Shown piece by piece: positions 53,006-60,478 of a stretch of DNA of 64,000 bases; the first letter of the stretch is position 1, and every line of letters begins with the position of its first letter. The stretch is from JBQSUQ01 sp052384575 (lineage in GTDB: Bacteria; Pseudomonadota; Gammaproteobacteria; Enterobacterales; Pasteurellaceae): assembly GCA_052384575.1 (NCBI GenBank), contig JBQSUQ010000004.1, one strand, 5' to 3'. Both the position numbers and the translations under genes were made by a program. The notes below the pieces were generated by a model that was given only the letters and a program-made list of their open reading frames with translations, was not told the origin of the DNA and made no database searches.

Positions 53006-53359
53006 ATGGCTCGTGTAAAACGTGGTGTTATTGCAAGAGCACGCCATAAGAAAGTTCTTAAGGCTGCTAAAGGTTATTATGGTGCACGTTCACGCGTGTA
53101 TCGCGTTGCTTTCCAAGCAGTAGTTAAAGCTGCACAATATGCTTACCGTGACCGTCGTCAGCGTAAACGTCAATTCCGTCAATTATGGATTGCTCGTATC
53201 AACGCGGCAGCTCGTCAAAACGGTTTATCATACAGCAAATTCATCAACGGCTTGAAAAAAGCATCTGTTGAAATCGATCGTAAGATCCTTGCTGATATCG
53301 CAGTATTTGACAAAGTGGCTTTCGCAGCATTAGTTGAGAAAGCAAAATCTGCTCTTTAA
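53006..53359 (+). CDS. rplT: 50S ribosomal protein L20
   Basis: L20 is an early assembly protein of the 50S subunit and in E. coli the translational repressor of rpmI-rplT. The 117 residues begin MARVKRGVIARARHKKVLK with the long basic helix, then the globular part with YRDRRQRKRQFRQLWIARIN. AGGAGAT precedes the ATG. It ends the operon and is followed by a terminator 20 bases downstream. Confidence 0.97.
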   Translation: MARVKRGVIARARHKKVLKAAKGYYGARSRVYRVAFQAVVKAAQYAYRDRRQRKRQFRQLWIARINAAARQNGLSYSKFINGLKKASVEIDRKILADIAVFDKVAFAALVEKAKSAL

Positions 53360-53378
53360 TTTTAAAGAATAGAGAATT

Positions 53379-53396
53379 AGGACGCGAAAGCGTCCT
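53379..53396 (+). terminator. Terminator of infC-rpmI-rplT
   Basis: AGGACGC-GAAA-GCGTCCT forms a 7-bp stem with a GAAA tetraloop, followed by a run of T residues. The rest of the gap up to arcA (to 53600) shows nothing further I can name. Confidence 0.88.
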
Positions 53397-53600
53397 TTTT
53401 TATTTGTATTGATTACTCTACACAGATAGTGTTTTTGAGATTTTTTACTCAATAGTAATCAATTTTTACGTTGATATTGCCACAAATATTACAGGCAAAT
53501 AAATCCCCTTAACTTTATTGAAAGGTAAGGGGGTAAATTAAAATGGTATAATTGTTTTTTGTAAGAGTTAAATAAAACTCATAAAAAAATACCGCACTTT

Positions 53601-54308
53601 TTATTCTAATTCGCCGCAAAAGCGATAGCCTTCGCCATGAATAGTGGCAATAATTTCTGGTGTGTCTAAATGATCTTCGAAGTGTTTGCGAATTCGACGG
53701 ATTGTGACATCAACGGTGCGATCATTTTCTTTTAAGTCACGACCTGTCATTTTTCTCAACAACTCTTCGCGAGTTTGAATTTTGCCTGGGTTCTGGCAAA
53801 AGTGTAACATTGCGCGGAATTCACTACGAGGCAGTTTGAGGATATCACCTTCAGGATTAATTAAGGCATGTTGGTTAATATCTAAGGCCCAACCATTAAA
53901 ACGATAATATTCAATATTTTTATCCTGATATTTATCATCTTGCATGGTACGTTGTAACAAATTACGAGCACGAATCGCTAATTCTCTCGGGTTAAATGGT
54001 TTTGTAATGTAGTCATCTGCGCCAATTTCTAAACCCAAGATTTTATCTACTTCATTATTTCTTCCTGTTAGGAAAATTAATGCGGTATTGGTATTTTCAC
54101 GTAATTCCCGCGCGAGCATTAAACCATTTTTGCCGGGTAAATTAATGTCCATTACAACCAAATGGATTTCTTGATTAAGTAAAACGCGATGCATTTGAGA
54201 ACCATCGCTTGCCTCAAAAACATCATAGCCCTCAGCTTCAAAAATACTTTTCAGTGTGTTTCGAGTGATGGTTTCATCTTCAACAATTAAAATCTGTGGA
54301 GTAGTCAT
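53601..54308 (-). CDS. arcA: ArcA, anaerobic redox response regulator
   Basis: ArcA is the OmpR-family regulator of the ArcBA system, which represses aerobic metabolism under low oxygen. The receiver domain has the phospho-acceptor Asp54 in VVMDINLPGKNG and YITKPFNPREL. The winged-helix DNA-binding domain (about 135-232) includes PRSEFRAMLHF, RTVDVTIRRIRKH and TIHGEGYRF. It has 235 residues (E. coli 238). AAGGATAAAGC precedes the ATG. An FNR-like palindrome lies upstream, in line with the known FNR control of E. coli arcA. Confidence 0.95.
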   Translation of the reverse strand: MTTPQILIVEDETITRNTLKSIFEAEGYDVFEASDGSQMHRVLLNQEIHLVVMDINLPGKNGLMLARELRENTNTALIFLTGRNNEVDKILGLEIGADDYITKPFNPRELAIRARNLLQRTMQDDKYQDKNIEYYRFNGWALDINQHALINPEGDILKLPRSEFRAMLHFCQNPGKIQTREELLRKMTGRDLKENDRTVDVTIRRIRKHFEDHLDTPEIIATIHGEGYRFCGELE

Positions 54309-54422
54309 GCTTTATCCTTAATCAAAATTTCCATTTACAACATGTTACTACGATAAACTTTTCATATTGTATGAATGTAACAATCTTGCAACAATAAAAA
54401 TTAACAGCTAGTTGATGTTTTT

Positions 54423-54436
54423 ATGATCTATATCAT
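54423..54436. promoter_or_regulatory. FNR-like site upstream of arcA
   Basis: ATGAT-CTAT-ATCAT matches the inner eight positions of the FNR consensus TTGAT-N4-ATCAA. It is 115 bases upstream of the arcA ATG, between the ribA stop and arcA, both on the minus strand. Confidence 0.5.
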
Positions 54437-54452
54437 GAAATGTTAACATTAG

Positions 54453-55115
54453 TTATTTGCTTTTATCTGTCTGAGGAATTTCAGATTGGCAATGTGGGCA
54501 ATTTAAAAAATGTTTTTCGTTATTATGCACGATATAGTGCCCCATTTTTTTCGCTTTGGTATCTAAATAGTCGGTGTTATAGCGATTTTCCCCTACATTG
54601 AGCGCGACACGTTCTACAATATTGATTCCTGCTTTGCGCATGGTTTCAATTTTATTGGGATTGTTGGTTAATAAACGTACTTGATTAACCCCTAATAATT
54701 CAAAAATATCGGCGCATACTGCAAAATTACGTTCATCAGCAGCAAAACCTAAAGCTAAATTTGCTTCGATAGTATCCATACCTTGATCTTGTAGGGCATA
54801 GGCACGAATTTTATTAATTAACCCAATGCCACGACCTTCTTCCCGATGATAAATCAATACGCCTCGCCCTTCCTCACTGATTTGACGTAAAGCACTTGCA
54901 AGTTGAAAGCCACAATCACATTTTAAGCTGTGCAATGCATCGCCGGTCAAACATTCAGAATGAATACGCGCAAGCACTGGTTGGTTATCATCAATTTTTC
55001 CCATTACTAAGGCAACATGTTCTTTTTTTGTATCAGGAAATTCAAATCCAACAATTTTGAAAATACCAAATTCGGTGGGTAAAGTGGCTTCAGTTACAAG
55101 CTGAATTTTTGCCAT
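54453..55115 (-). CDS. ribA: GTP cyclohydrolase II
   Basis: RibA opens GTP to the pyrimidine precursor of riboflavin, releasing formate and pyrophosphate. The zinc ligands are Cys55, Cys66 and Cys68 in SECLTGDALHSLKCDCG. The GTP-binding segment YHREEGRGIGLINK and the catalytic region RLLTNNPNKIE are present. At 220 residues it has about 24 more than E. coli RibA (196), including a C-terminal tail with CPHC. It is divergent from pgpB. Confidence 0.95.
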   Translation of the reverse strand: MAKIQLVTEATLPTEFGIFKIVGFEFPDTKKEHVALVMGKIDDNQPVLARIHSECLTGDALHSLKCDCGFQLASALRQISEEGRGVLIYHREEGRGIGLINKIRAYALQDQGMDTIEANLALGFAADERNFAVCADIFELLGVNQVRLLTNNPNKIETMRKAGINIVERVALNVGENRYNTDYLDTKAKKMGHYIVHNNEKHFLNCPHCQSEIPQTDKSK

Positions 55116-55185
55116 AAGATAAATCCTTATTTTTCTTTTACTTTTGTAATGTTAGAATAGCTTTTATTTTCATAGGATAATTACT

Positions 55186-55941
55186 ATGTTAAAACGTTTG
55201 TCATTATATACTTTTTTACTTTGTCTTGTTCCACTTTTTGCTTGGATTTTTTCATGGCAGTGGAATGGCGATGCCAACCTCACTTCTTTTGATTATTTTT
55301 TATATTGGATAACTGAAACGGGGAGTGTGCCTTACGCATTAATTACCTGTGTTTTCTTTGTTTTCCTATTTTTACCTCTTTTCCCAACGAAAACACAATG
55401 GATAAGTGCGGTATTAATTATGGTTGTTTCCATGATTGTTACTCAAGGTATTAAAACAGCAGCGAAAACAGTTTTTGCAGAGCCTAGACCTTATGTGGTT
55501 GCTTTAACTCAGCAAAGTGATATATCAGAAGATTATTTTTATGATCAAACAAGAGATCAACGAGCAGAAATCGTCAATCAATTTTATGTAGATAAAGCCG
55601 ATGTACCGACTTGGTTGGTTAAACATAGAGCCAATGAAACGGGCTATTCTTTCCCTTCGGGCCATACGATTTTCGCTGCTAGCTGGTTGTTGTTAGCGGT
55701 TGGTTTTACGCAGATTGTTGGTCGTCATCCTTTCTTTACATTAGGAATGTTGTTATGGGCGGTGTTGATGTTAGTTAGCCGTTTACGTTTAGGTATGCAT
55801 CATCCGATTGATTTACTTGTGAGCACCTTATTAGCTTGGCTTGTTCACCTTGTGTTGTTTGCAATTGTACAAAGTCATAATACAAAATTAGAGCAATTGG
55901 TTAGAAATTTACTGAAAAAATGCCACATAAACATTCAGTAA
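55186..55941 (+). CDS. pgpB: Phosphatidylglycerophosphatase B / lipid phosphatase
   Basis: PgpB is a PAP2-superfamily membrane phosphatase that dephosphorylates phosphatidylglycerophosphate and undecaprenyl pyrophosphate on the periplasmic side. The three catalytic motifs are KTAAKTVFAEPRP, PSGHT and SRLRLGMHHPIDLL. Several membrane helices surround them and an insertion loop lies between motifs 1 and 2. The 251 residues fit E. coli PgpB (254). The next gene, nagK, starts 14 nt after it. Confidence 0.92.
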   Translation: MLKRLSLYTFLLCLVPLFAWIFSWQWNGDANLTSFDYFLYWITETGSVPYALITCVFFVFLFLPLFPTKTQWISAVLIMVVSMIVTQGIKTAAKTVFAEPRPYVVALTQQSDISEDYFYDQTRDQRAEIVNQFYVDKADVPTWLVKHRANETGYSFPSGHTIFAASWLLLAVGFTQIVGRHPFFTLGMLLWAVLMLVSRLRLGMHHPIDLLVSTLLAWLVHLVLFAIVQSHNTKLEQLVRNLLKKCHINIQ

Positions 55942-55955
55942 TAAGTGAGGACATA

Positions 55956-56867
55956 ATGCTATACGGATTAGATATTGGCGGCACCAAAATTGAATTAGCT
56001 GCTTTTAATGAAAAGCTAGAAAAATTACATTCTGAACGGGTAGAAACACCAAAAGAAAGTTATGAAGATTGGCTAAATGTCATAGTCGATCTGGTGAATC
56101 GTGCCGATGAAAAATTTGGCTCAAAAGGAACTGTGGGATTAGGTTTGCCGGGTTTTGTTAATCATGATACGGGATTAGCAGAAATTACTAATATTCGTGT
56201 GGCAGATAATAAACCTATTCTAAAAGATCTTTCTGAACGTTTAGGACGAGAAGTAAGAGCCGAAAACGATGCGAATTGCTTTGCTTTATCTGAAGCATGG
56301 GATAGTGAAAATCAGCAATATCCTTTTGTATTGGGATTAATTCTAGGCACAGGTTTTGGCGGAGGATTAGTTTTTGACGGCAAAGTCCATTCAGGCAAAA
56401 TTGGCATGGCAGGCGAGTTGGGGCATTTACAGTTAAACTATCATGCAATGAAATTATTAGGTTGGGACAAAGCGCCTATTTATGAATGTGGTTGTGGTAA
56501 TAAAGCTTGTTTAGATACTTATTTATCAGGACGTGGTTTTGAAATGCTATATCGCGACATTCAAGGCGAAGCATTATCTGCAAAAGAAATTATCCAACGT
56601 TTCTACGATAATGATAAAAGTGCGGTGCAATTTGTCGAACTTTTCGTAGAATTAGCTGCTGTTTCTATTGGCAACATTATTACTGCTTTGGATCCACATT
56701 TAATAGTATTAGGCGGCGGATTATCTAATTTTGACCACTTATATGATGCCTTACCAAAAGCCTTACCAAAACACTTAATGCGTTCAGCGAAGGTGCCATT
56801 AATCAAAAAAGCCAAATATGGTGATTCAGGTGGTGTTCGTGGAGCAGCTGCGTTGTTTTTGAAATAA
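55956..56867 (+). CDS. nagK: N-acetyl-D-glucosamine kinase (ROK family)
   Basis: NagK phosphorylates GlcNAc, for example from peptidoglycan recycling. It has the ROK/ASKHA phosphate loop YGLDIGGTKIELAAF, the catalytic Asp in ENDANCFALSEAW, and the zinc motif CGCGNKACLDTYLSGRGF. The longest frame starts at 55920 inside pgpB, but GTGAGG at 55945-55950 fits the ATG at 55956. That gives 303 residues, the E. coli NagK length. A bidirectional terminator follows. An uptake sequence lies near 56618. Confidence 0.9.
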   Translation: MLYGLDIGGTKIELAAFNEKLEKLHSERVETPKESYEDWLNVIVDLVNRADEKFGSKGTVGLGLPGFVNHDTGLAEITNIRVADNKPILKDLSERLGREVRAENDANCFALSEAWDSENQQYPFVLGLILGTGFGGGLVFDGKVHSGKIGMAGELGHLQLNYHAMKLLGWDKAPIYECGCGNKACLDTYLSGRGFEMLYRDIQGEALSAKEIIQRFYDNDKSAVQFVELFVELAAVSIGNIITALDPHLIVLGGGLSNFDHLYDALPKALPKHLMRSAKVPLIKKAKYGDSGGVRGAAALFLK

Positions 56868-56889
56868 AATAGATAAAACCATAAAAAAT

Positions 56890-56918
56890 AAGACCGCGCT
56901 TTTTTAAAGTGCGGTCTT
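56890..56918. terminator. Bidirectional terminator between nagK and purU
   Basis: AAGACCGCGCTTT and AAAGTGCGGTCTT pair over 13 bases with one G-U, around a 3-base loop. It lies between convergent genes. One arm carries an uptake core and the other a one-base variant of it. Confidence 0.85.
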
Positions 56919-56931
56919 ATTTTTATAAGAT

Positions 56932-57771
56932 TTATAAAACAATTGTTTTATTTTGGAAGACAAATAAACGGTCATGTAGGGCGAGATCTAAAGCGCGCGT
57001 TAATACGGTTTTTTCTACATCTCGACCTGCTTTCATCATGGCTTCGGCTGAGTAGGTGTGATCCACATCGATAACATTTTGCATAATAATTGGTCCTTCA
57101 TCCAATTCATTATTAATGAAATGTGCGGTCGCACCAATAATTTTCACACCTCTTTCATAGGCGCGCTTATAAGGGTTTGCACCAATAAATGCGGGTAAGA
57201 AGGAATGATGAATGTTAATCACACGATTTGGATAACGAGCGACAAACTCAGGATTTAATACGCGCATATATTTTGCCAGCACGATTAAATCAGGCTCATA
57301 TTGATCAATTTTTTCGGCCAGTAATCGATCATGTTCAACTCGGCTTAAACCTTCATGGCTGACACAATGGAATGGCACATCAAACCGCTCAGCCAATGTT
57401 CTTAAACAATCATGGTTACCAATTACCGCAGCAATTTCAACATCTAAACCACCATAATAAGTTTTCATTAAAATATCGCCTAAGCAATGGGCTTCTTTTG
57501 TCACTAAAATAACAATACGTTTTTTACGATCTGCATTAATTAAACGGCAATTTGTTCCTTCTGGTAAACTAAATTTTAAATCCGCTAACAAGGTTTCTTC
57601 ATTAAAAATACCTTGTAATTCTGTGCGCATAAAAAAATGTTTCGTTTCAAAATCAACAAATTCATTGTTATGAATAATATTTAATTGATGCTTATAACAA
57701 ATATTCGTAATTTTAGCGATAAGTCCTTTATCATCTGGACAATCGGTTAGCAGAATTTTATTTTCAATCAT
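56932..57771 (-). CDS. purU: Formyltetrahydrofolate deformylase
   Basis: PurU hydrolyses 10-formyl-tetrahydrofolate to formate and THF, supplying formate to PurT and balancing one-carbon units. The N-terminal ACT domain (about 1-80, DCPDDKGLIAKIT) is followed by a formyltransferase-like domain. That domain contains VIGNHDCL, VLAKYMRVL, INIHHSFLPAF and GATAHFINNELDEGPII with the catalytic Asn/His/Asp set. It has 279 residues (E. coli 280). It lies 41 nt downstream of hns. Confidence 0.95.
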   Translation of the reverse strand: MIENKILLTDCPDDKGLIAKITNICYKHQLNIIHNNEFVDFETKHFFMRTELQGIFNEETLLADLKFSLPEGTNCRLINADRKKRIVILVTKEAHCLGDILMKTYYGGLDVEIAAVIGNHDCLRTLAERFDVPFHCVSHEGLSRVEHDRLLAEKIDQYEPDLIVLAKYMRVLNPEFVARYPNRVINIHHSFLPAFIGANPYKRAYERGVKIIGATAHFINNELDEGPIIMQNVIDVDHTYSAEAMMKAGRDVEKTVLTRALDLALHDRLFVFQNKTIVL

Positions 57772-57812
57772 GCAAGTTTTCCATCGATTAAATAATAGAA
57801 AATTGGTATTAC

Positions 57813-58214
57813 TTAGATTTTAAATGCGTCTAATGTTTTACCAGAATCTAATGCTTTTTGAATGGCTTTTGGTGTGCGACCTTGTCCTGTCCAATACTTT
57901 TCATTACCTTGTTCATCGACATATTTGTATTTTGCAGGAAGTGGTTGACGTGCTTTTCTAGGTTGTTTTTGTGATACTGAATCTAAATTTAATTCAGATA
58001 AACTAATACCTTGTTGTTTTAGTTCTTCTCTGTATTTTTTTATTAATTCTTCACGCTCTTTTTGTTTTAAAAGATTAGTTTCTTCCGCTTGGCGTTTTTC
58101 CTCTACAACACGTTGGAATTTCGCCAAAATAGATTCAGCTTGTTTTAAATCAACTTGTTCTAAAAGTGCTCTTAAACTATGTAAGTTATTTAATGATTTG
58201 ATTAAGTCTGTCAT
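57813..58214 (-). CDS. hns: H-NS-family nucleoid protein
   Basis: H-NS binds and silences AT-rich DNA. The 133 residues comprise an N-terminal coiled-coil oligomerisation region (about 1-65), a linker with Lys/Arg/Pro, and a C-terminal DNA-binding domain. That domain has the hook motif TGQGRTPKAIQKAL, preceded by KYKYVDEQGNEKYW. AGGAAAAT lies upstream of the ATG. It is upstream of purU on the same strand and divergent from the riboswitch-led transporter. Confidence 0.94.
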   Translation of the reverse strand: MTDLIKSLNNLHSLRALLEQVDLKQAESILAKFQRVVEEKRQAEETNLLKQKEREELIKKYREELKQQGISLSELNLDSVSQKQPRKARQPLPAKYKYVDEQGNEKYWTGQGRTPKAIQKALDSGKTLDAFKI

Positions 58215-58383
58215 TTGTTATTTTCCTAAATAAGTGAATGAAATTAATAACTGAATAATCATAACTTCATTATTATTTGTTGTAAATATTTTATTATTTT
58301 CTCATTTTTCTGAGAAAATTTATCAAAATTTTTGAGAATTGATCTTGCATTTTACAATTATTCAGTTAATCTAAGAGCAACCT

Positions 58384-58575
58384 ACATAGGTAGAGGTGCG
58401 ACTATTATAAGTACTTTTTCTGAGTGGATAACGATGAAGGAAAAGGAAAGGAATAGCCGCCGAAATCAATAAAAAGTCATTTTTATTGGTTGGTAACGTT
58501 ACCGAAAGGGACGCTACTGTCATAGTTCATAACTATGGAGCGCTACTGTTAGGGTTGGTTTTCTCTTACCTACCT
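58384..58575 (+). ncRNA. Lysine riboswitch (L-box) leader
   Basis: The gap between hns and the transporter (58215-58662) holds an RNA with lysine-aptamer features. A closing helix forms from TAGGTA near 58388 with TACCTA at 58567-58572. It is followed by the conserved AGAGGTGCG, an AAGTA segment, GATGAAGG, a GCCG-containing arm and GGTAACGTTACC with the next loop. Lysine riboswitches are known upstream of NhaC-type lysine carriers in this family. No terminator was found after the aptamer. The downstream SD region TAGGTA (58650-58655) repeats the 5' closing strand, so translational control is possible. The remaining 58215-58380 is AT-rich with no other feature seen. Confidence 0.78.
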
Positions 58576-58662
58576 TTTATTTTAATTATTTCAACTTTGT
58601 TGTCCTGAAGTATTTAAGTCAGTAGTTTTCCTTTTATTTATTTACTTTTTAGGTATAACAAA

Positions 58663-60201
58663 ATGGAACTCTTAGATTTCTCAACTTCAATTTGGTCGGT
58701 CGTACCACCAGTATTAGCCCTTAGCTTAGCCATTATTACTCGTCGAGTATTATTGTCTTTAAGCCTTGGTATTCTTATCGGAAGCTTAATGTTATCTGAT
58801 GGTAGCATTTCAACCGCATTTTCTTATTTAACAGATCGCGTTTCTTCGCTTTTATATAGTTTTGATGAAAACGGACAATTTGCGTTAAATGATAGCAATG
58901 TGCATATCATTATTTTCTTATTATTACTCGGTATTTTGACCGCACTTTTAAGTGTATCTGGTAGTAATCAAGCCTTTGCTGAATGGGCACAAAAACGCAT
59001 TAAAGATCGTCGTGGTGCAAAATTAATGGCAGCGTGCCTTGTTTTTGTTACTTTTATTGATGACTATTTCCATAGCCTAGCCGTAGGCGCGATTGCTCGC
59101 CCTGTAACAGATCGCTTCCGCGTTTCTCGTGCAAAATTAGCCTATATTCTTGACTCAACTGCCGCACCAATGTGCGTTATGATGCCAGTGTCAAGTTGGG
59201 GTGCTTATATTATGACCCTAATTGCAGGTTTATTAGCAGAACACGCGATTACAGGTTATACCCCTTTTGGTGCATTTATTACCATGAGTGCGTTAAACCT
59301 ATATGCAATCTTCTCAATGATTATGGTGTTCGTTGTTGCTTATTTTGCTTTTGATATTGGACCGATGGCACGTCATGAAAGATTGGCTTTAGAACAAGCG
59401 GATGCAGCGAATGAAAATGAAGATCAAGTGAAAGGTCATGTGCGTAATTTAGTATTACCAATTGTTGCATTGATTTTAGGCACTGTGGCAATGATGATGT
59501 ACACAGGGAACGAAGCACTTGCAGCTGATAATAAACCATTTGATGTTTTAGGTGCGTTTGAAAATACCACTGTTGGTATTTCATTAGTAGTCGGTGGCGT
59601 AACCGCATTAGTAGTGTCTACATTATTAATCATTGCAAACCGTAACGTGAGTTTCAATGAATATGCGAAAGCTTATTTATTAGGCATGAAATCAATGATG
59701 GGCGCAATTGCTATCTTATTCTTCGCTTGGACAATTAACAAAGTAGTAGGGGATATGCAAACGGGTAAATACCTTTCCACTTTGATTTCAGGTAATTTAA
59801 ATGCAGCCTATTTGCCAACCTTATTATTCATTTTAGGGGCAGCAATGGCATTCTCAACTGGTACTAGCTGGGGAACCTTCGGTATTATGTTACCAATCGC
59901 GGCTTCTATCGCAGTAAATGCGGCACCTGAATTATTATTACCTTGTTTATCAGCTGTTATGGCGGGGGCGGTATGTGGTGACCATTGTTCTCCAGTATCA
60001 GATACCACAATTTTATCTTCAACTGGGGCAAAATGTAATCATATCGACCACGTTACGACACAATTGCCTTATGCTTTATTGGTTGCTTTCGCTACCTGTA
60101 TTGGTTATTTAGTGATTGGTTTTACTCAATCAGGTTGGTTAGGTTTTGCTGCAACAGCAGGCGTATTAGTACTTAGCGTACTTATTGTTAGAAAACGTTA
60201 A
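58663..60201 (+). CDS. nhaC: NhaC-family carrier, probable lysine transporter
   Basis: This 512-residue inner-membrane protein has about eleven to twelve hydrophobic helices. The family blocks are FIDDYFHSLAVGAIARPVTD, DSTAAPMCVMMPVSSWGAY, FSTGTSWGTFGIMLPIA and CGDHCSPVSDTTILSSTGA. Annotation by homology alone would give Na+/H+ antiporter NhaC. The lysine-riboswitch leader argues instead for lysine uptake (the LysW proposal for riboswitch-linked NhaC homologues). The substrate is therefore an inference from the leader. A short SD TTAGG precedes the ATG. A perfect CRP palindrome lies just after the stop and a terminator 54 bases after it. Confidence 0.88.
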   Translation: MELLDFSTSIWSVVPPVLALSLAIITRRVLLSLSLGILIGSLMLSDGSISTAFSYLTDRVSSLLYSFDENGQFALNDSNVHIIIFLLLLGILTALLSVSGSNQAFAEWAQKRIKDRRGAKLMAACLVFVTFIDDYFHSLAVGAIARPVTDRFRVSRAKLAYILDSTAAPMCVMMPVSSWGAYIMTLIAGLLAEHAITGYTPFGAFITMSALNLYAIFSMIMVFVVAYFAFDIGPMARHERLALEQADAANENEDQVKGHVRNLVLPIVALILGTVAMMMYTGNEALAADNKPFDVLGAFENTTVGISLVVGGVTALVVSTLLIIANRNVSFNEYAKAYLLGMKSMMGAIAILFFAWTINKVVGDMQTGKYLSTLISGNLNAAYLPTLLFILGAAMAFSTGTSWGTFGIMLPIAASIAVNAAPELLLPCLSAVMAGAVCGDHCSPVSDTTILSSTGAKCNHIDHVTTQLPYALLVAFATCIGYLVIGFTQSGWLGFAATAGVLVLSVLIVRKR

Positions 60202-60203
60202 AA

Positions 60204-60219
60204 TGTGATCTGAATCACA
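60204..60219. promoter_or_regulatory. Perfect CRP palindrome after the nhaC stop codon
   Basis: TGTGA-TCTGAA-TCACA matches the CRP core consensus at all ten positions. It begins 3 bases after the nhaC stop and precedes that gene's terminator, 260 bases upstream of ilvI. No promoter at a standard class I or II distance was recognised. Confidence 0.6.
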
Positions 60220-60254
60220 AAGTTAGATAAAATATTAAATTTTTAAAATTTTAT

Positions 60255-60280
60255 AAAATACGGCTTTATCGCCGTATTTT
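60255..60280 (+). terminator. Terminator of the NhaC-family gene
   Basis: AAAATACGGC and GCCGTATTTT form a 10-bp stem with a 6-base loop and a following T run. Confidence 0.88.
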
Positions 60281-60377
60281 TTTATATTTAGCGGTCTTGT
60301 TTTTATTTTATATTGTTCATTCTTGTTATTTTAGATTTAAGTTCTGATTTGTGGTATTTTCTTGCGTAAAAAAGCAA

Positions 60378-60405
60378 TAGACAACTTAATAAAATAAAGT
60401 ACACT
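60378..60405 (+). promoter_or_regulatory. Candidate ilvIH promoter
   Basis: TAGACA (60378-60383) and TACACT (60400-60405) are 16 bases apart and lie 74 bases before the ilvI ATG. No leader peptide rich in Leu, Val or Ile codons is visible, so attenuation is not supported. Confidence 0.45.
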
Positions 60406-60478
60406 GAGTTTAACTGTGTTAAAAAGCAAATGATTTTAAACAAAACTAAAAAAGTGCGGTTAAAAAGGGAGTGATTTT

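Noticed and set aside
60406..60478. ilvIH leader peptide for attenuation
   Set aside because: No short open frame with consecutive branched-chain amino acid codons and no terminator/antiterminator pair was found before ilvI.
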